Counted from the first letter of the stretch, positions 23,299 to 35,526 are shown. The stretch: 64,000 nt of DNA from Anthostomella pinea (GCA_963556695.1 CAUWAG010000013.1:1798001-1862000), one strand, 5' to 3'. The notes: generated by a model not told the origin, from the sequence alone. Translations and numbers: made by a program.

Positions 23299-23813
23299 AG
23301 CCTGGTTTCTCTCCAGTTGCCACCCCAGCTACAATGCGGCAAATTCACAAGGTCGCTTATCAAGTAAACAAGGCCTTGAATAACCTGGACAATGGCGGGG
23401 ATCTTACTCCTGAAGATATTAAGAGGATCAGGCTCCTATCCAAGGGGGCGCGCTTCTACGCCTCCCAGCTAGTCCAGACTAAAAGGGACCTTAGATAGAC
23501 CAAATTAACTTCTTGAGTTAATAAACAGCACAAGTCTGCAAAGAACACTCCTCTTTAATCAGGAGGAATACTCACAATTAAAATCGGGCATCAAATGGCA
23601 AGGAAAAAGGAGCAGGAGACCGTGACAGGCCTCCAAAAGAAGGCAGATGTCCTGGCAAAGAAGGAACTCTAACCACAAAAAAACCTCGATAAAGAGGCAA
23701 CAAAGTTGGCCAGGCATTAGAGGACTATTAAGGGACTGCCTGCTGTTGATATCTACGAATCTGGCAAGAAGATGCGATCGCTACGTAAATTTTAATGCTG
23801 AATAACCTCATAT

Positions 23814-23903
23814 TGGTGTGTTATTGTGGTTGGTGTGCTACTGTGGTGAGCACCACTTTATATGGTGAGCCCTAGCGAGGTGGAAAGTGGTGCGGGGCAC
23901 GGG
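23814..23903 (-). repeat. Right 90-bp terminal inverted repeat
   Basis: Partner of the repeat at 21970-22059, ending next to TA 23904-23905. Confidence 0.93.
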
Positions 23904-25293
23904 TACGAGGCCAGAGTAGGTGATAAGCTTGGCTAGACCCGAGTCCAGGGTCCAGGTGGTCACCAGACCCGCAGCCAATGGCATGAGCACGGATCCCGCG
24001 AGCATGAATGGCGTGTAGAAGCCTGTCAACATCGTGCCCGCGCCATGCATGAGCATGCCGATGAGGAAGCCGACGATAATTGGCACCATCAGGTACCCGC
24101 TCGTTGCTGGCGAGTACTCTCGCACCACTTGTAGATATGTTGGCATGTAGTAGTTGATTATATTCAGACTGCCGTTACAGCAGAAGGAGAAGATGAAGCC
24201 GGCGATGATGCTGCGTCGCCGGAATATCCGGGGAGAAAGCAGTGCAGCGTCTTGCTTGCGATACTGGTCCCACGCGAAGCCGGCTATGAGGATAGCGAAT
24301 GCTGCATATAAACACAGCACGAGAGGACTATCAAACGCGTACTTTGTGCCTGCCCACGACAGGGCAAGGAACAGACTCGTGATGGCTGGCACAAAGAGTG
24401 TAGAGCCCAAGAGGTCCAGTTGAGCAAAGATGGCTTTCTAAGACATGTTCTTGGATTCATTTTCTCTCGGGTCTTCCAGGAGGAAGATGACCGTAAGGAC
24501 GACCGGCGCGCCTATAGGAAGGGAGATCCAGAAGCACCTGCACGCGTTAGTCGGACCCCTGATCAAGACTGTCAATGATTAGTTCACCATCTCCACGAGA
24601 GACTCTGCGTTAATACACCTCCAAGTACCGGCGCAACGACCACGGCAACTGTCTCGATGCCGCCAAACAGACCAGTGTACAACGGCCGCAAGCGCAGCGG
24701 CAGTATCTGCACCAGCAACGTGAAACAGCCAGCAAGTATACCCGCGCACCCCAGGCCTGCTACAGCTCTTCCGAAAACAAACATCTTCGACGTTGCAGTA
24801 GCAGCGCACAGTAGGCTTCCCAGCAGGAAGATACGTACTGAAGCTAGCATCACACGCTTGACCGAGAAGATTTTGTACAGCTTGCCGAAGAAGAATTGGA
24901 AGGCACACAGTGGGAGGCGGTATGCTGAGGAGGTACCAGCCAATATCGGCGACTAGCTGGCATTAGTATATTGAAGAGAGGGGACAAGGACAGGTCGGGA
25001 AGCTCACCAGTGTGAAAGTGATCGGTGATTGCTGGGACAGCCGTAGATACTATCGATTCGTCCAAGCCTTCCAGTACCAGAATGAGGCAGAGTGACAGTA
25101 CGATGATGTAGAACTTTGCTCCTGTTGGGTACTCGGGCTCTGCACTGGCGGGCATCGACTCATCTACAATGTTATCGAAAGGTTGCAGCGTAGTCGATGG
25201 AGGTGCGGTGACATCTTCCGACCTGCGTGCGACCTCGATCGTCAAAGCAGGCGCAGGCAGCGTCTCCGTTGCAGTCATCGTGGTTGTAGCCAT

Positions 25294-26055
25294 GGCAGGA
25301 CGATTGATGGCGAGCACTCGGTGCAGAGGTACCGTTGAAGTGTATGAGCGTCGTTCAAAATTCAAATAGGCAGCGGCATTGCGGCATACGGCGTCCGAGA
25401 TCGCTTGCGGCTTAGCCTTTCACGGTGCAGTATGATGGTGTTCCAATTGCAATCAAGTAGGATTCGGGGCGGCCGGTTAACGGACGATCCCCCACGCTGA
25501 CTGCCTACTGCCGTTCTCGATCAGAGTGTCAGCCGAATGGCTAAGAACTTAGAAAACCCCTTCACGGCAAGTGGAGCAGTCCCCCGAAGCCGACCGACAG
25601 AGCTGAGAGGAGACCGTCTTGTCCTCAGCCTTCGAGATTGTCGTTGGCAAAGGACGAATTTCGAACAGTCGTGCAAGTCCGCGAGAAAGCCATGCAGATG
25701 GCTAGTAAGCGGTCTTCCACCCTGCTTACTATCTGCGCTGGGAACAGCAAGCGCAACTGGATATGCCAGGCCGAGTTGCCAAGGATATACTGCGGCGAAC
25801 AGGTCATCTCCCTAAGGTTGATCCTTCGCTACGCATCTCTTCCTGCCGGCATGTCTCCTGTCGATCGTGCTGTAGCGGTATTGCTTCGTCTTGCCATTTC
25901 GATTACAATCGCCAGTTGCGCCCCCACCCCCTTTTTCCGCAACGCAGCCTTCTGACTTACCCCGGCCGGAAATACGGGGACGGGATAGCCAAATCGCTAC
26001 GGCTCCCAGCCACCACCCCTCCAATCTATCTAGACATTCACTCTCCAGGCCCTCA
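25294..26055. other. Intergenic between MFS pseudogene and M13 peptidase gene
   Basis: Short frames only, no motif. The left part would be the former MFS promoter. Confidence 0.5.
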
Positions 26056-28702
26056 TCACCAAAGCACACAAGCCGGCTCCCTCACGGCACACCCAAAAGC
26101 CTCCCGAAACGCCTGCGAGCCCGCCACCGGGCCCAGGATCCGCGCAAAGCCCGGCGCGTGGTTGTCCGTCCCGAGTCCCTGCAGCGCGGCGGCCGCCGTC
26201 GTCTTGTCGCACCAGTTCTGCGCGTACCCCAGGAAGAAGACCTGGTCGTCCGAGAAGGGCCCTCCTCCGTTGTTATTGAGTCCGGGCAGCGGCTTTGAGG
26301 CGCGGGTGGTGGCGGCGGTGGCCTCCTCGTGGCGCCGCCATGCTGCGTGCGCTAGTGTTAACCCGCCCGCGTCGGCGAGGTTCTCGGCGAGGGTTAGGGT
26401 GCCGTTGATAGTGGCCGCAAGGGGAAAGGATGAGGGGGTGGTGGAGGTGGTGGTGGGGTCGACGATGGGCAAGCCGGCGTCGTCGAGGAGGGTCATGTTA
26501 TTGTACAGATGAACGAAACACTCCGTCCGCTCCTCAAATGCCCTTAAAGTAGAGGGCGTGTACCAATTCCGCTGCCGGCGTTCCGGGTCGAACAGCCGGC
26601 CGTTGGTGTCGAAGCCGTGCGTGAGCTCGTGGCCGGCGATGAAGGCGAAGCGCGCGTAGGACAGCACGGCCGGCACGGCCGGGTCGAGGAGCGGGCGCTG
26701 CGAGATCCCCGCGGGGACCGTGATGTCGTTGGTGTCGCCGTGGTAGTTGGCGTTGGTTGTGTAGGCGCGCGACTGCGCGGACCAGGCGGAACGGGGGGCG
26801 TGTGCCCCGGAGCTGAGGAGGGAGAGGGTGTGGTTGGTGGCCCAGGTGCGCAGGGAGAGGGTGTTGTTGAAGTGTGAGGTTGTCATATTGACGCCGGCGT
26901 AGTACTCGCGCAGCGCGGTGACGTTGCGGGCGTTCGGGTCCTGCGGTGCGCATGTGTCGGTACATACTTCTAGACTAGTCCGGGCAAAGGGGGCCGGCGT
27001 GGTGGTTCAATGGGACGGGGTTATGACTTACAGTCTCGGAATACCCGATTTTCTGGTCGATGTTCGCGACTTTCTGCTTGGCCAGCGCCCGCGTGGCGTC
27101 GTCCATCCAGTCGAGCTGGTCGAGCCGCTCGGTGAAGGTCTCGCGGATCCGGGTCACGAGGGCGCTGGAGAACTCGCGGGCTTCGTTGTCGTACGCCACG
27201 TCTACGAAGAACTTGCTTAGTGTCCACGCGAGACCCTCGAGGTCGAGGACGTTAAAGCAGGTATCGAAGCGGTCTTCGCCTGTTGTCTGGACCATTGGGG
27301 CTGTCAGTGGGTGGGCATAGATTGAGGTGGAGGAGTGAGACATGGGTTTGTTGAGACGTACCGTAGAATCTGCCACATATGGAGCATATGATACATATGT
27401 CAGTGCGATCAACAGAGTCTGCAGCGTGGACTTCGGCGTGTTCGCAAGCAGTGGTGACAGGTTCGACCAGAATTCAGGAAAGGCAAGGCGGATGCGGTCC
27501 GCTTTGTAGTCCGGTGGTACTATCTGCTGAATAATTTTGTCGATGACAAGCGCTGGCATCTCTTTTGTAACACTGGCTATCGTGGTAGTGAAATAGAGTG
27601 CCTATAGTGATGTCAGCCTCTTGCCGGCTACTCTGGGTAGGGGACGGCGTGTGGCTAACTTCAATATCTGATTCATCGACTGCCTCTACCGCGGGTGCCA
27701 TAGCCAGGGCGAAGTCGAGAATGCCCTGAGATAGATGGTCTATAGCATCCAGAGCTGCCTGACTCGGCAACAGATTAACTAAGTTCGCCGTGATTTCTGT
27801 GGCATTGAGTGCGGCTACACTCCCAAGCTCCACAGTTGCTTGAATGTAGGGGACCAGGAAGTCCTGCGCTTGGTAGTTAGAGCGACGTGTTCGAGGTCTA
27901 AGTTATAGGAAAGCAATGAGAACACACAGGGTTCTGAGAGTCAATATCAGAGGAGTATAGCCCGAGGCCCGGCGCACCGACCGAGTTGAGATACACCAAT
28001 GTCCTCGCCAGATTGTCGTAGTCCTCCTCCGTCGTGATGGTGGCGTTGGACGTGTAGTCGTCTTCGTCGACCGGGAACAGAGTGACGATCTGACTGATGA
28101 TATCAGGAACGCCCGCTAGGCCCGAGACCTCGATTGCATCAGCGTCCATGCAGGCATTGTACTCTGATACCATCTGCTTGAAGATATATTCATCGTCAGG
28201 GTCGGGCTAGGAGGGTGTCAGCTATAGCTTTGATTGACGAGTGTCATCAGTGACTGGATATTCGACTTACAATGCCATCACTTGTGCCGGGGTAAGGGCT
28301 TTCGAGGATGTTTCTCAGTACATACTGATTCTTTTCAACCTGCTGGCCTAGGGTGCTCTCGGGCAGGGCATTTGGAAATCTAGCGGGGTATCCGCCACAG
28401 GCGTCTGGCATTGGTGTCAGCAATTGAGAACATGCAAAACAACGGCAAGTCATCAAGGCAGACTTACATAAGTCGAAGTTCTCGCACGGGTCTATGGCCT
28501 GGTAGTTCGGATGCAAGTTGGTGAGCATGTCGGCGGCGGCCTTGATGCAGGCCGGCGTTAAACACAGTTGAGAATCACTCATCGTCTCGGCTGGATATCG
28601 ACCGTGACCGTCGAGCAAGGGTATTTGCGAATTACGTATTAGAATAACTGTTATGACAAAGAAAAGAGACAGTATGGTAATGAGATAGATAGGTAGCCTC
28701 AT
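26056..28702 (-). CDS. M13 (neprilysin-like) zinc metallopeptidase, about 743-768 aa
   Basis: Six checked exons: 28702-28468, 28404-28271, 28206-27928, 27863-27660, 27601-27032, 26940-26056, all phase-consistent (769 codons). I start at ATG 28702, which gives a type II signal anchor (YLITILSLFFVITVILI). Next come CENFDLYACGG, a helical M13_N domain, then the catalytic HELTHGFD (zinc ligands) with the downstream ENLADAGGL (third ligand Glu, Asp) and the terminal CVLW. An extra 75-nt in-frame intron (27361-27287, GTACGT to CCAG) is likely and would remove 25 residues. The enzyme is an ectopeptidase cutting oligopeptides at the cell surface. Confidence 0.9.
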
Positions 28703-30002
28703 GACGGAGACCAGCACACTGGCTGGTTGATATATTCTCTTGATGTGAGCCGTTGTAGACGGGATTCCACATAAGTGAGGCGAGGGCCCGCAGATGTCAG
28801 AGATCGTTACAAGCTAAGCAGCAAAAAGAAAGGCGGTGCTTCAGCTGACAAGGCTGGGAGTTGGTTGTAAAAGGATGATCTCTCATCTTACTAGTGCGTG
28901 TTGTCTGTGTTGCTGCCGTCGCTCCCGATAGTAGCTATTGCCAACGCCAAAAGGGCTGGGGAGTGGTTGTGTTCAAATGGTGGGAAGACTTCTGATGATA
29001 CCAGCATGGCGGATCGGCCACGGTGCAGATTCGGTAGCCCTACGTACATACTTACTTAGACATGGGAAACCACTGTATGTACCTAAATAGCTGTCAATGT
29101 GTGGGACTTGGGTCAGCATTGTATTCCAGCATTGGAGCTTGCTGTCTATTATGGTGCTGGATGCCTGGCTGCGGCCATTGTAAAACTACATGTACGAGAT
29201 AGCCCCCTTGATTGGCTGAACGAGAAAGACGGGGACTAGGATTTCATCCTTCCCAATACTACTGACGCCATCGTGGTGCCAAAGCGCCAAGTGGCAAGGA
29301 GCTGGGGTGTGGCGGATTCCATTTCTGAATACTCAAGGATCCTCGAGAAGGGGTGGATCTGAGTGAAGTGTTATCTTCGTGCCCCTGGCCACCCTTCGCA
29401 ATGCCGAAGACGGGCTCACATCATCTACGGGGAATCGACACTACTCAGCGAGGTATAGGTAGAGGCAGATTGCTCGCAACAGCACTCTATTCTTATCCAG
29501 ATTGATGTACACAAGTAAACACGTACCTACCAAGTGGGCTATGGATGCGGATGAACTCTGGATTCAATATTGGTAGATGAGTATCTCACTCACGCCATCT
29601 ACTGCCAGCTCCGCACCAGCACGTCCGCGACATGAACCACTCGCATCCACGATGCATTGGAAGGACGAGAAAGGGGTTCACTAACGAGACTATGGCATAG
29701 GGTTCACTGACGAGACTATGGCATAGTACCATGAAACATCAGTAGGGTTACTACTTGCTATCATGAACAAAATGAACCAGACGTGGTTATCAAGCCGAAA
29801 GCAGTCACCTGCCAAACTCCCGATACGCCGAGCTCTATGCTGCCTGATGCGATTTTGCTAACGACCTGTACTTTACAACACAACGCCCGGTGGCAAGTGG
29901 ATATCTATCATGGTCCGCCGCCCGGGGTCACGCATCAAGTCCCTGCGCTGGGCATAGCGCAGGATACTTTGGATGGGTTTTCTCAATCGCTATTCACATA
30001 CC
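28703..30002. other. Intergenic with a 26-bp tandem duplication
   Basis: No gene seen. The M13 promoter is at the left; a duplicated 26-bp unit is at about 29674-29726. Confidence 0.5.
29674..29726. repeat. 26-bp direct tandem duplication
   Basis: The unit GGTTCACTAACGAGACTATG plus GCATAG occurs twice head to tail, with a single A/G difference. Confidence 0.85.
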
Positions 30003-32154
30003 CTACGACTCATCTTCAGTGTCCGTGTTAGTATCACTGGTGTCCGACTCCTCCTCATCGGTGCCACTCTCCTCGTCCGAGTCTGATTCCTCTTTCCGTT
30101 TCTTTGGCTTCGTAGTAGGAACACTACCACCCTTGAGGGCATTCATTTGGCCAGCTAGTGAATCTGAGTTGATTGTTAGTACAGATCTGAACATATATGG
30201 ACACGATGAACTGACCTTCTTCTGGTTCACTGATCTCATCCTCCGCAGTCATTTGGGCGGCCTTGCTGGCATCCTCAACCGACAAAGTAACCTCCATATT
30301 GGTGTCGAAGCCAACGTAACTGTCACATACAGCGTGCATGACGAATGTGTACTTGCCGGCCTGAGGGGGTGCGGCGAATTGCGCCTTCAGAGTCTGCATG
30401 TGGTATGTTGGCTTGCCCTCAGGGGTGAAGATAGGCTTGTCGAACGTAGCAAAAGTGAACGGCGGTACCGCCATCTTGCCCTGTTTGCTGTCCGACAGAA
30501 ATACGTGCCATTTCGGCGAGTAGTCCCGAGAATAGTAAGGGGCGAATGCAAGTGGCGGCGCGATAGGCTTGTTATCTTCCTTCACCATATTGCCGTCGGC
30601 ATCCTTTACCATTTTCTTTCGCCCCAGCATCGCGTCAAGGTCGTCCTCGGCAGGATCCACATCCTCAAGATCGAGCTCATCGATCTCGGGAACGTCGGTG
30701 CTTCCAGGAGGCACGAAACGACCCTTGACAACAAAGGTGACTAGGGAACCCGGGATAATGAACCGCTCACCAGTGACCTTGAAGAACGCCTTTGCGACTC
30801 TGAAGTATGGGAGTTGACGGGCGACACTGACGGCTGTCTTGTATTGTTCTTCGCTCAGAAGTCCATTGCCAACCGCTACGTGTCGGCGTTGAGAATCAGG
30901 GAGGTCCATGAACTCTTGGACAGTGGCATGAGTCTTCGAATCACCTTCGATAGCCTTGGCCACAGCGGGAGTGAAGTGTGGGAGTTGGAAGAGTGGAGAT
31001 GCCTTCGGCGGCAGCGCCTGGATTAACCGCTGGCTCGTGTAGTAGGAAGAAAGGAGGGGTGTTGTGTTGCCGTATGCGAGAGAGATTGCAGTGAAGGAGC
31101 GGCACAGAGACTGCGCGATCGGGGCGACCATGTACTTTGCACTATTCAGAGCAGGTTCATCCAGCTCGACGCGGCCAAGATACGCCCAGAGCAGGGCCAG
31201 GACCTTTCTCCTGACTCCGCCCTCGAGATCCTCTAGCTTCTCCTTGTCTTTGACGGCCAGACCACCGGCATATGCGGTGACCTCGCCATCGGCCAATATT
31301 CTCGACTCGATCTTGGACAGACCCGATTCGGCCTTGTCCCCTTTCAGGACACTGCGGAACTCTTTGCCTGTGCTCAAGGCGGTGATCAGGTCTCCCTCGT
31401 CGATGGCCTCCGAGTATTCACGGAAGAGCGAGTTCGCACTTTCCACCTGCACGCCATCCTTGGTCATACGTTGAGTGCCGTACCACCATGACCCAACGTA
31501 GTATGGTAGGAGCACACCAAGAAGCAGGGCGTAGACGAGCACCACGTATTTGCCGTTGCCGTCGGATACAATAAACGTGGGAAGGGCGATGCCGATCGAG
31601 AAGCCCTGCTTGCCGTCGGGGTGTCCAAATTGAATCCAGTTGTTGCGTACATCTTCGTCGGTGAGCGCTTGATAGGCCTTGGTGAGGTCGACCCATTTGT
31701 CGTTCAGCATCTCGGCGGTCTCGTTCTTGGCTGGGTCCGGACGGATCTTGTCAGGATGGAACTTGACACTGAGTTTCTTGTAGTGGCTTTTGATCTGCTT
31801 CTCGGTCGCCGAGTCGGATATTCCCAGGATGTCGTAGGGGTTCCATAGTTTGGCCTCGGTTCGCTGTGTAGTGATGATGAGGTAGAGCATGCCGGCCATG
31901 GTCGCCCATCCCAGCAGGGCGACCACGGCGCGCTTCAGCTTGCGCTGCCGTCGCTTGTGTGCTGCGCGTTGTGCCTGAACTAGGTCGGCATGTTCGGGTT
32001 TGTAGGAGGTCTGGATCCTCGGTGCCAGCGCTTCGGGATCTTGCGACGGCTTCAGGAGGCTGTAGGTCAGAGGAAGCGTGACGATGGTGGATAGCGTGAA
32101 GATGAAGAAGGGATAGTAGGTCCCCTCGGAATCGTAGGAGTAGTCAGAACTCAT
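30003..32154 (-). CDS. SEC63: Sec63, ER protein-translocation subunit, 696 aa
   Basis: Two exons: 32154-30216 and 30154-30003 (donor GTCAGT, acceptor CACTAG), 697 codons. The longer frame upstream of ATG 32154 lacks an ATG with good context. Order: short lumenal N-terminus, helices FFIFTLSTIVTLPLTY and VVALLGWATMAGMLYLI, a J domain (NPYDILGI ... KFHPDKIRPDP, with the HPD triad), helix VVLVYALLLGVLLPYYVGS, then the cytosolic Brl domain (YMVAPIAQSLC, FTPAVAKAIE, FKVTGERFIIPGSLVTFVVKGRF) and an acidic, CK2-like tail ending EDTEDES-like. Sec63 recruits BiP through the J domain and opens the Sec61 channel. Highly conserved, single copy, essential in yeast. Confidence 0.96.
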
Positions 32155-32952
32155 CGTGAAGACGTGCCCTTCTACAGGGTCTTCGCAGGTGGCTCCGTGG
32201 GTGACGGTGTTGTTCGTGGGAAACACAGAACAAGGTGCGACGAACAGGCTTAAATTTAGAAGCATCGTATTCAATACGGCGTATTGAATCGTGGCCTTCC
32301 CAATCAAAAGGCTACGTCGTTTCCTGGCAGTTATCGATAAGCAAGGGATGTGGCGTGGCAGTTTTAGGTGTGGCTTTTATTGTTAGTATGTGTCTGATGC
32401 TATCAATAGATCTATAGGAACCCCCTGTGGCCAGGTAGCTTGCTGAACCCACAGGCCCACTGTTCTACAGTTAAACGTGTTCTCGTATCTACTTGAAGGA
32501 TTTCTCATTGAATTTGGGCTCTAGACATTGGAATGTTGAGCCTACTATGGTTTATTGGACAGTAATGTATCTCCTAATTATATGCCAGGGGGTAAAGCTA
32601 AAGAACAAAGTTCCCAGTTGCCCTCTGGAAGCTTCTTTATGCACATCGTGATTCTACAAGTCCCCGGACTTCCATGTTAAGCAACCAATGTTCCTACTGT
32701 TATGAGCTTCACAATGAAAAGCACACGCTGATATTTAGCCCCAGCAGGAATTGGAATCAATCAAAACTAGCCGCCTACGGTTGTATTACATGTAGAATTA
32801 TCTGCCAAACGTCGTCGTGCGATGCCTACGTATCCTATTACACAGGTAGTTCGTCTTCTAAGCTCGATCTGTGCCTTGTGTCTTCCCAATCGCCGTGCTG
32901 TGCTGTATCCTATTGGGACCCCTCGTTCGGGCAGGGTCGACTCTGAGTGGAC
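32155..32952. other. Intergenic between SEC63 and STE14-like genes
   Basis: No supported coding frame; contains the SEC63 promoter. Confidence 0.5.
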
Positions 32953-34029
32953 TCAGGTACGCTTCACTGACTTCAAGTCGCCGTTCTTTATTAGAGAAGC
33001 ATCGCTTGGAGTCTTATCCTTAATGGTAGGTCTGCCCGTGGTCTGAGTCTTGGCGCTTCCCCAAATGAAGGGCATTCCAGTGCCAACCCTCTTCTTGTAC
33101 TGGATATAGTCTTCGTCGAAGAACTCTATGAGGTAATGCTCCTCATGCTTCGTCCTATTTGAAAAGAACTTCCATAGGACGGCCGTATAGGCGACGAAGC
33201 ATATTGGATTTCCGAGGATAAGCTGGGTGCCAATTCCCCAGTAGAAGAAGCCGAAGTATGATGGGTGTCGGACGAACGAGTACAGACCTGTAGTGACCAG
33301 TTCGTGATTGTCCTTCTTCCTCGATTGGACAGTATGGTTGAAGGACTGGCCTGCCTGGACCATGGCCGCGCTGCGGGCGACCTGTCCAACAAATACCATT
33401 AAGAACCCTATCAGAAGGAGGATATGCCCGAGGTAAAATGGAGCCCACGACCGATTCGGAAACAACAGGTTCGACAACAGACATTCGACCGACGCCGAGA
33501 CGTGCGCGATCGCATATGCCGGCCAATTCGCTGTGAGAAGGAAGGAGTCGACGTTCGCGATGGGAGTATTGTACTTGGCGGTCGTCCAGAACTCGAGGAA
33601 GTGGAAAGTCGACAGCGCGCCAAAGAAGAAAGGCACGCGCCACAGCGGAGACGAGGTGAAGACCAGGATCGTGATCATGGTGACCACGGACAGGGCGAGC
33701 GTGATGCCGAGGCAGAAGGACCGTACCGCAATGCCCTCGAGGGACTTGGGCTGGCCGGGGGTGTAGGGCCTATCGGGGGTCATCTGAGCGCTCTGGGCGA
33801 CGGGACTGAGAAGAGGCAGTAGCTCGTCAGCACTTTCGTCCGATGCGCGCGTGGTGATAGAAGCAAGCTGTGCTAGGGAACGACGGTGGAAAGTGTTATT
33901 GGACCTCGTGGCCCACGACGGCGCCTCATATTCGCGATGTTCCTGGAGAGGAGTGAGCCCAGGCACAGCTGACGGCGAGGGCATCAGTGAGGACCGAGGT
34001 GGGGGCGGGAGGCTTGGGCTTGAAGGCAT
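32953..34029 (-). CDS. STE14: Isoprenylcysteine carboxyl methyltransferase (Ste14 type), 358 aa
   Basis: Single exon from ATG 34029; a longer frame upstream begins only with a non-ATG codon. The first 100 residues are Ser/Pro-rich and unstructured. Then come several membrane helices (FCLGITLALSVVTMITILVF, GHILLLIGFLMVFVGQ) and the ICMT signature: FNHTVQSRKKDNHELVTTG, LYSFVRHPSYFGFFYWGIG and HYLIEFFDEDYIQYKKRVGTGMPF. It methylates C-terminal prenylcysteines of CaaX proteins (Ras, Rho, a-type pheromone) in the ER membrane, with S-adenosylmethionine as donor. The long N-terminal extension is typical of filamentous fungi. Confidence 0.93.
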   Translation of the reverse strand: MPSSPSLPPPPRSSLMPSPSAVPGLTPLQEHREYEAPSWATRSNNTFHRRSLAQLASITTRASDESADELLPLLSPVAQSAQMTPDRPYTPGQPKSLEGIAVRSFCLGITLALSVVTMITILVFTSSPLWRVPFFFGALSTFHFLEFWTTAKYNTPIANVDSFLLTANWPAYAIAHVSASVECLLSNLLFPNRSWAPFYLGHILLLIGFLMVFVGQVARSAAMVQAGQSFNHTVQSRKKDNHELVTTGLYSFVRHPSYFGFFYWGIGTQLILGNPICFVAYTAVLWKFFSNRTKHEEHYLIEFFDEDYIQYKKRVGTGMPFIWGSAKTQTTGRPTIKDKTPSDASLIKNGDLKSVKRT

Positions 34030-35526
34030 TGTCGCAACAGAGGAAGACGACCAGCTGTGATGGTGTTGTGTCGTACTATCTGGTCTCGTGAAGCAAGCGA
34101 GGCAGGATTGCAAGATTGGGTCGTGTTCCCGTACTGCGCAGTCTGGGACTCTGGGAAGGGAGTAGGCGACGATAGAAAGGGCTTACCTATCCGGCGGCCA
34201 GTCCATTGTCGTGCCGGACGACTTTGTTGTTGTGTCAGCCCGTTATATAGGCACTACAGGATGATGAACAAAGACACCCACCATCCGCGACGAGTTGGGG
34301 CGCAAAGAGAAGTTGAGGTTCTCTTGTTTGTTGGTGTGCATGTGTGACGAAGGTACTGCCAGTGGGGCCGTTCAATGTTGGTGTTGGACCCTTGATGATT
34401 GATCGAGCATCAATCCCCGCCATATGATAATAAATCGGGCGGTGGTTGGTGGCAGTAAGCCTACCCCTGACTGGCGCCGCAACTTGGAAAGGAAAGCCGC
34501 GCCAACTGATCAGTTCCCCCTGTCCCATGGATCCTTTGAAGGTAAGATACGTGTACACGTGCGGTACGCGCTTTTCAAGTCTGATCCGTCGTTACTTTGT
34601 AGGCTCTTCCACATGAAACATCCAGGCATCCAGAGACCAACCGGGTTTGCAGGACTACCTGATTTAGACCCCAGTAACTTCTATACATATTCGTCTCCCT
34701 CGAACTTCCGCGCCATCGTATGAGGGGGCCCAGGAACCATCTTATCATGCAAAAGCGGACGGCAGTTGACGAGGCTCGCTTTCGGCATCTTTGGTTCAAT
34801 ACAATGAGACCGCGATGCTTTGTCAATTTGCCTACCTAGAGGTTTCGGGACACAACTCTTGTAAGACAATGGGCTGGTCATGCCACGGTTAAACGTTCGA
34901 TGTATATCACAGTCACCCCTCATGAGTCTCCGTCCGCGCACCTCGTGCTTTTTACTTTCTTGGAAAAAGAACGAGTCGTGATATAAGCAAACTGGTATGA
35001 GAATTATGTATTCTAAAAACCCTTCTCATGCTTATTACAGAGTGTTTATGCGACAACTAGAAAAAGCCCCTCTTTAGGACATTACTTAGGTATGAGGCAC
35101 GGGGTGTACGGAGCCTTTTGGGGGTTCAGTGTAAAGAACATGCAGCTAGTTTGTGCGCCGGCCAGGCTATGGCCAGGACCTGAGGGCGACAACCTCGCTC
35201 CTGAAAAGAAAAGGACTCTCTCGATAGACCTGCTGCCCAACTCGTGGCACACGGCTCAGCCCAATACCCCTACATAGCTCACCTAACCAGTATCATAGGT
35301 GTATCGTCTCTTACCTTGGCCCCTCTCACTTACCAAGCTTCAAACCAGGTTGCTGGTACTGTCAATATCAGATACGCACGTCCAGAGCACTACTAGATGT
35401 GGTTCGAAGCTGCTAGTGGACTATCAATGACTACTGCTTACCCAGAGAATACCTTTATCAGTCGTTGGAATGCAACCGCAATACGGGAAATTCTGATAGA
35501 TCGATCGATACATGGGGTGGGATCTT
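34030..35526. other. Intergenic, no gene recognised
   Basis: Holds the STE14 promoter. Short frames on both strands lack support. Confidence 0.5.

Larger units (their letters stand above)
21970..23903 (+). mobile_element. Pogo/Fot1-like DDE transposon, 1,934 bp, TA target duplication
   Basis: The element sits between TA 21968-21969 and TA 23904-23905, and the MFS frame is continuous if the element and one TA are removed. The ends are 90-bp inverted repeats starting CCCGTGCCCCGC, with one mismatch (C versus T at repeat position 42). TA duplication, length and a DDE_1 transposase place it in the Tc1/mariner-pogo superfamily. High repeat identity suggests fairly recent insertion, while the transposase is damaged. 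Confidence 0.93.
21578..25293 (-). pseudogene. DHA2-type MFS efflux transporter, interrupted by a DNA transposon
   Basis: The gene starts at ATG 25293 and ends at 21578. Recognisable segments: GLDESIVSTAVPAITDHF (helix 1), DIGWYLLS, FGRAVAGLGCAGILAGCF (motif A/C region), SWRW/CFWISLPIGAP, AQLDLLGSTLFVP, NYYMPTYLQVVR, TYSGLV and GFATGIGFQGPQSAVQ. This is the 14-helix drug:H+ antiporter family used for toxin or secondary-metabolite export. Three independent breaks: a two-base loss near 24921-24930 shifts frame after DIGWYLLS; TAG at 24440-24438 replaces an expected Trp before KAIFAQLDLLG; and a 1,934-bp element splits TYSGLV from GFATG. No functional product is expected. Confidence 0.85.

Noticed and set aside
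29890..30744. Plus-strand frame of 284 codons
   Set aside because: Antisense to SEC63.
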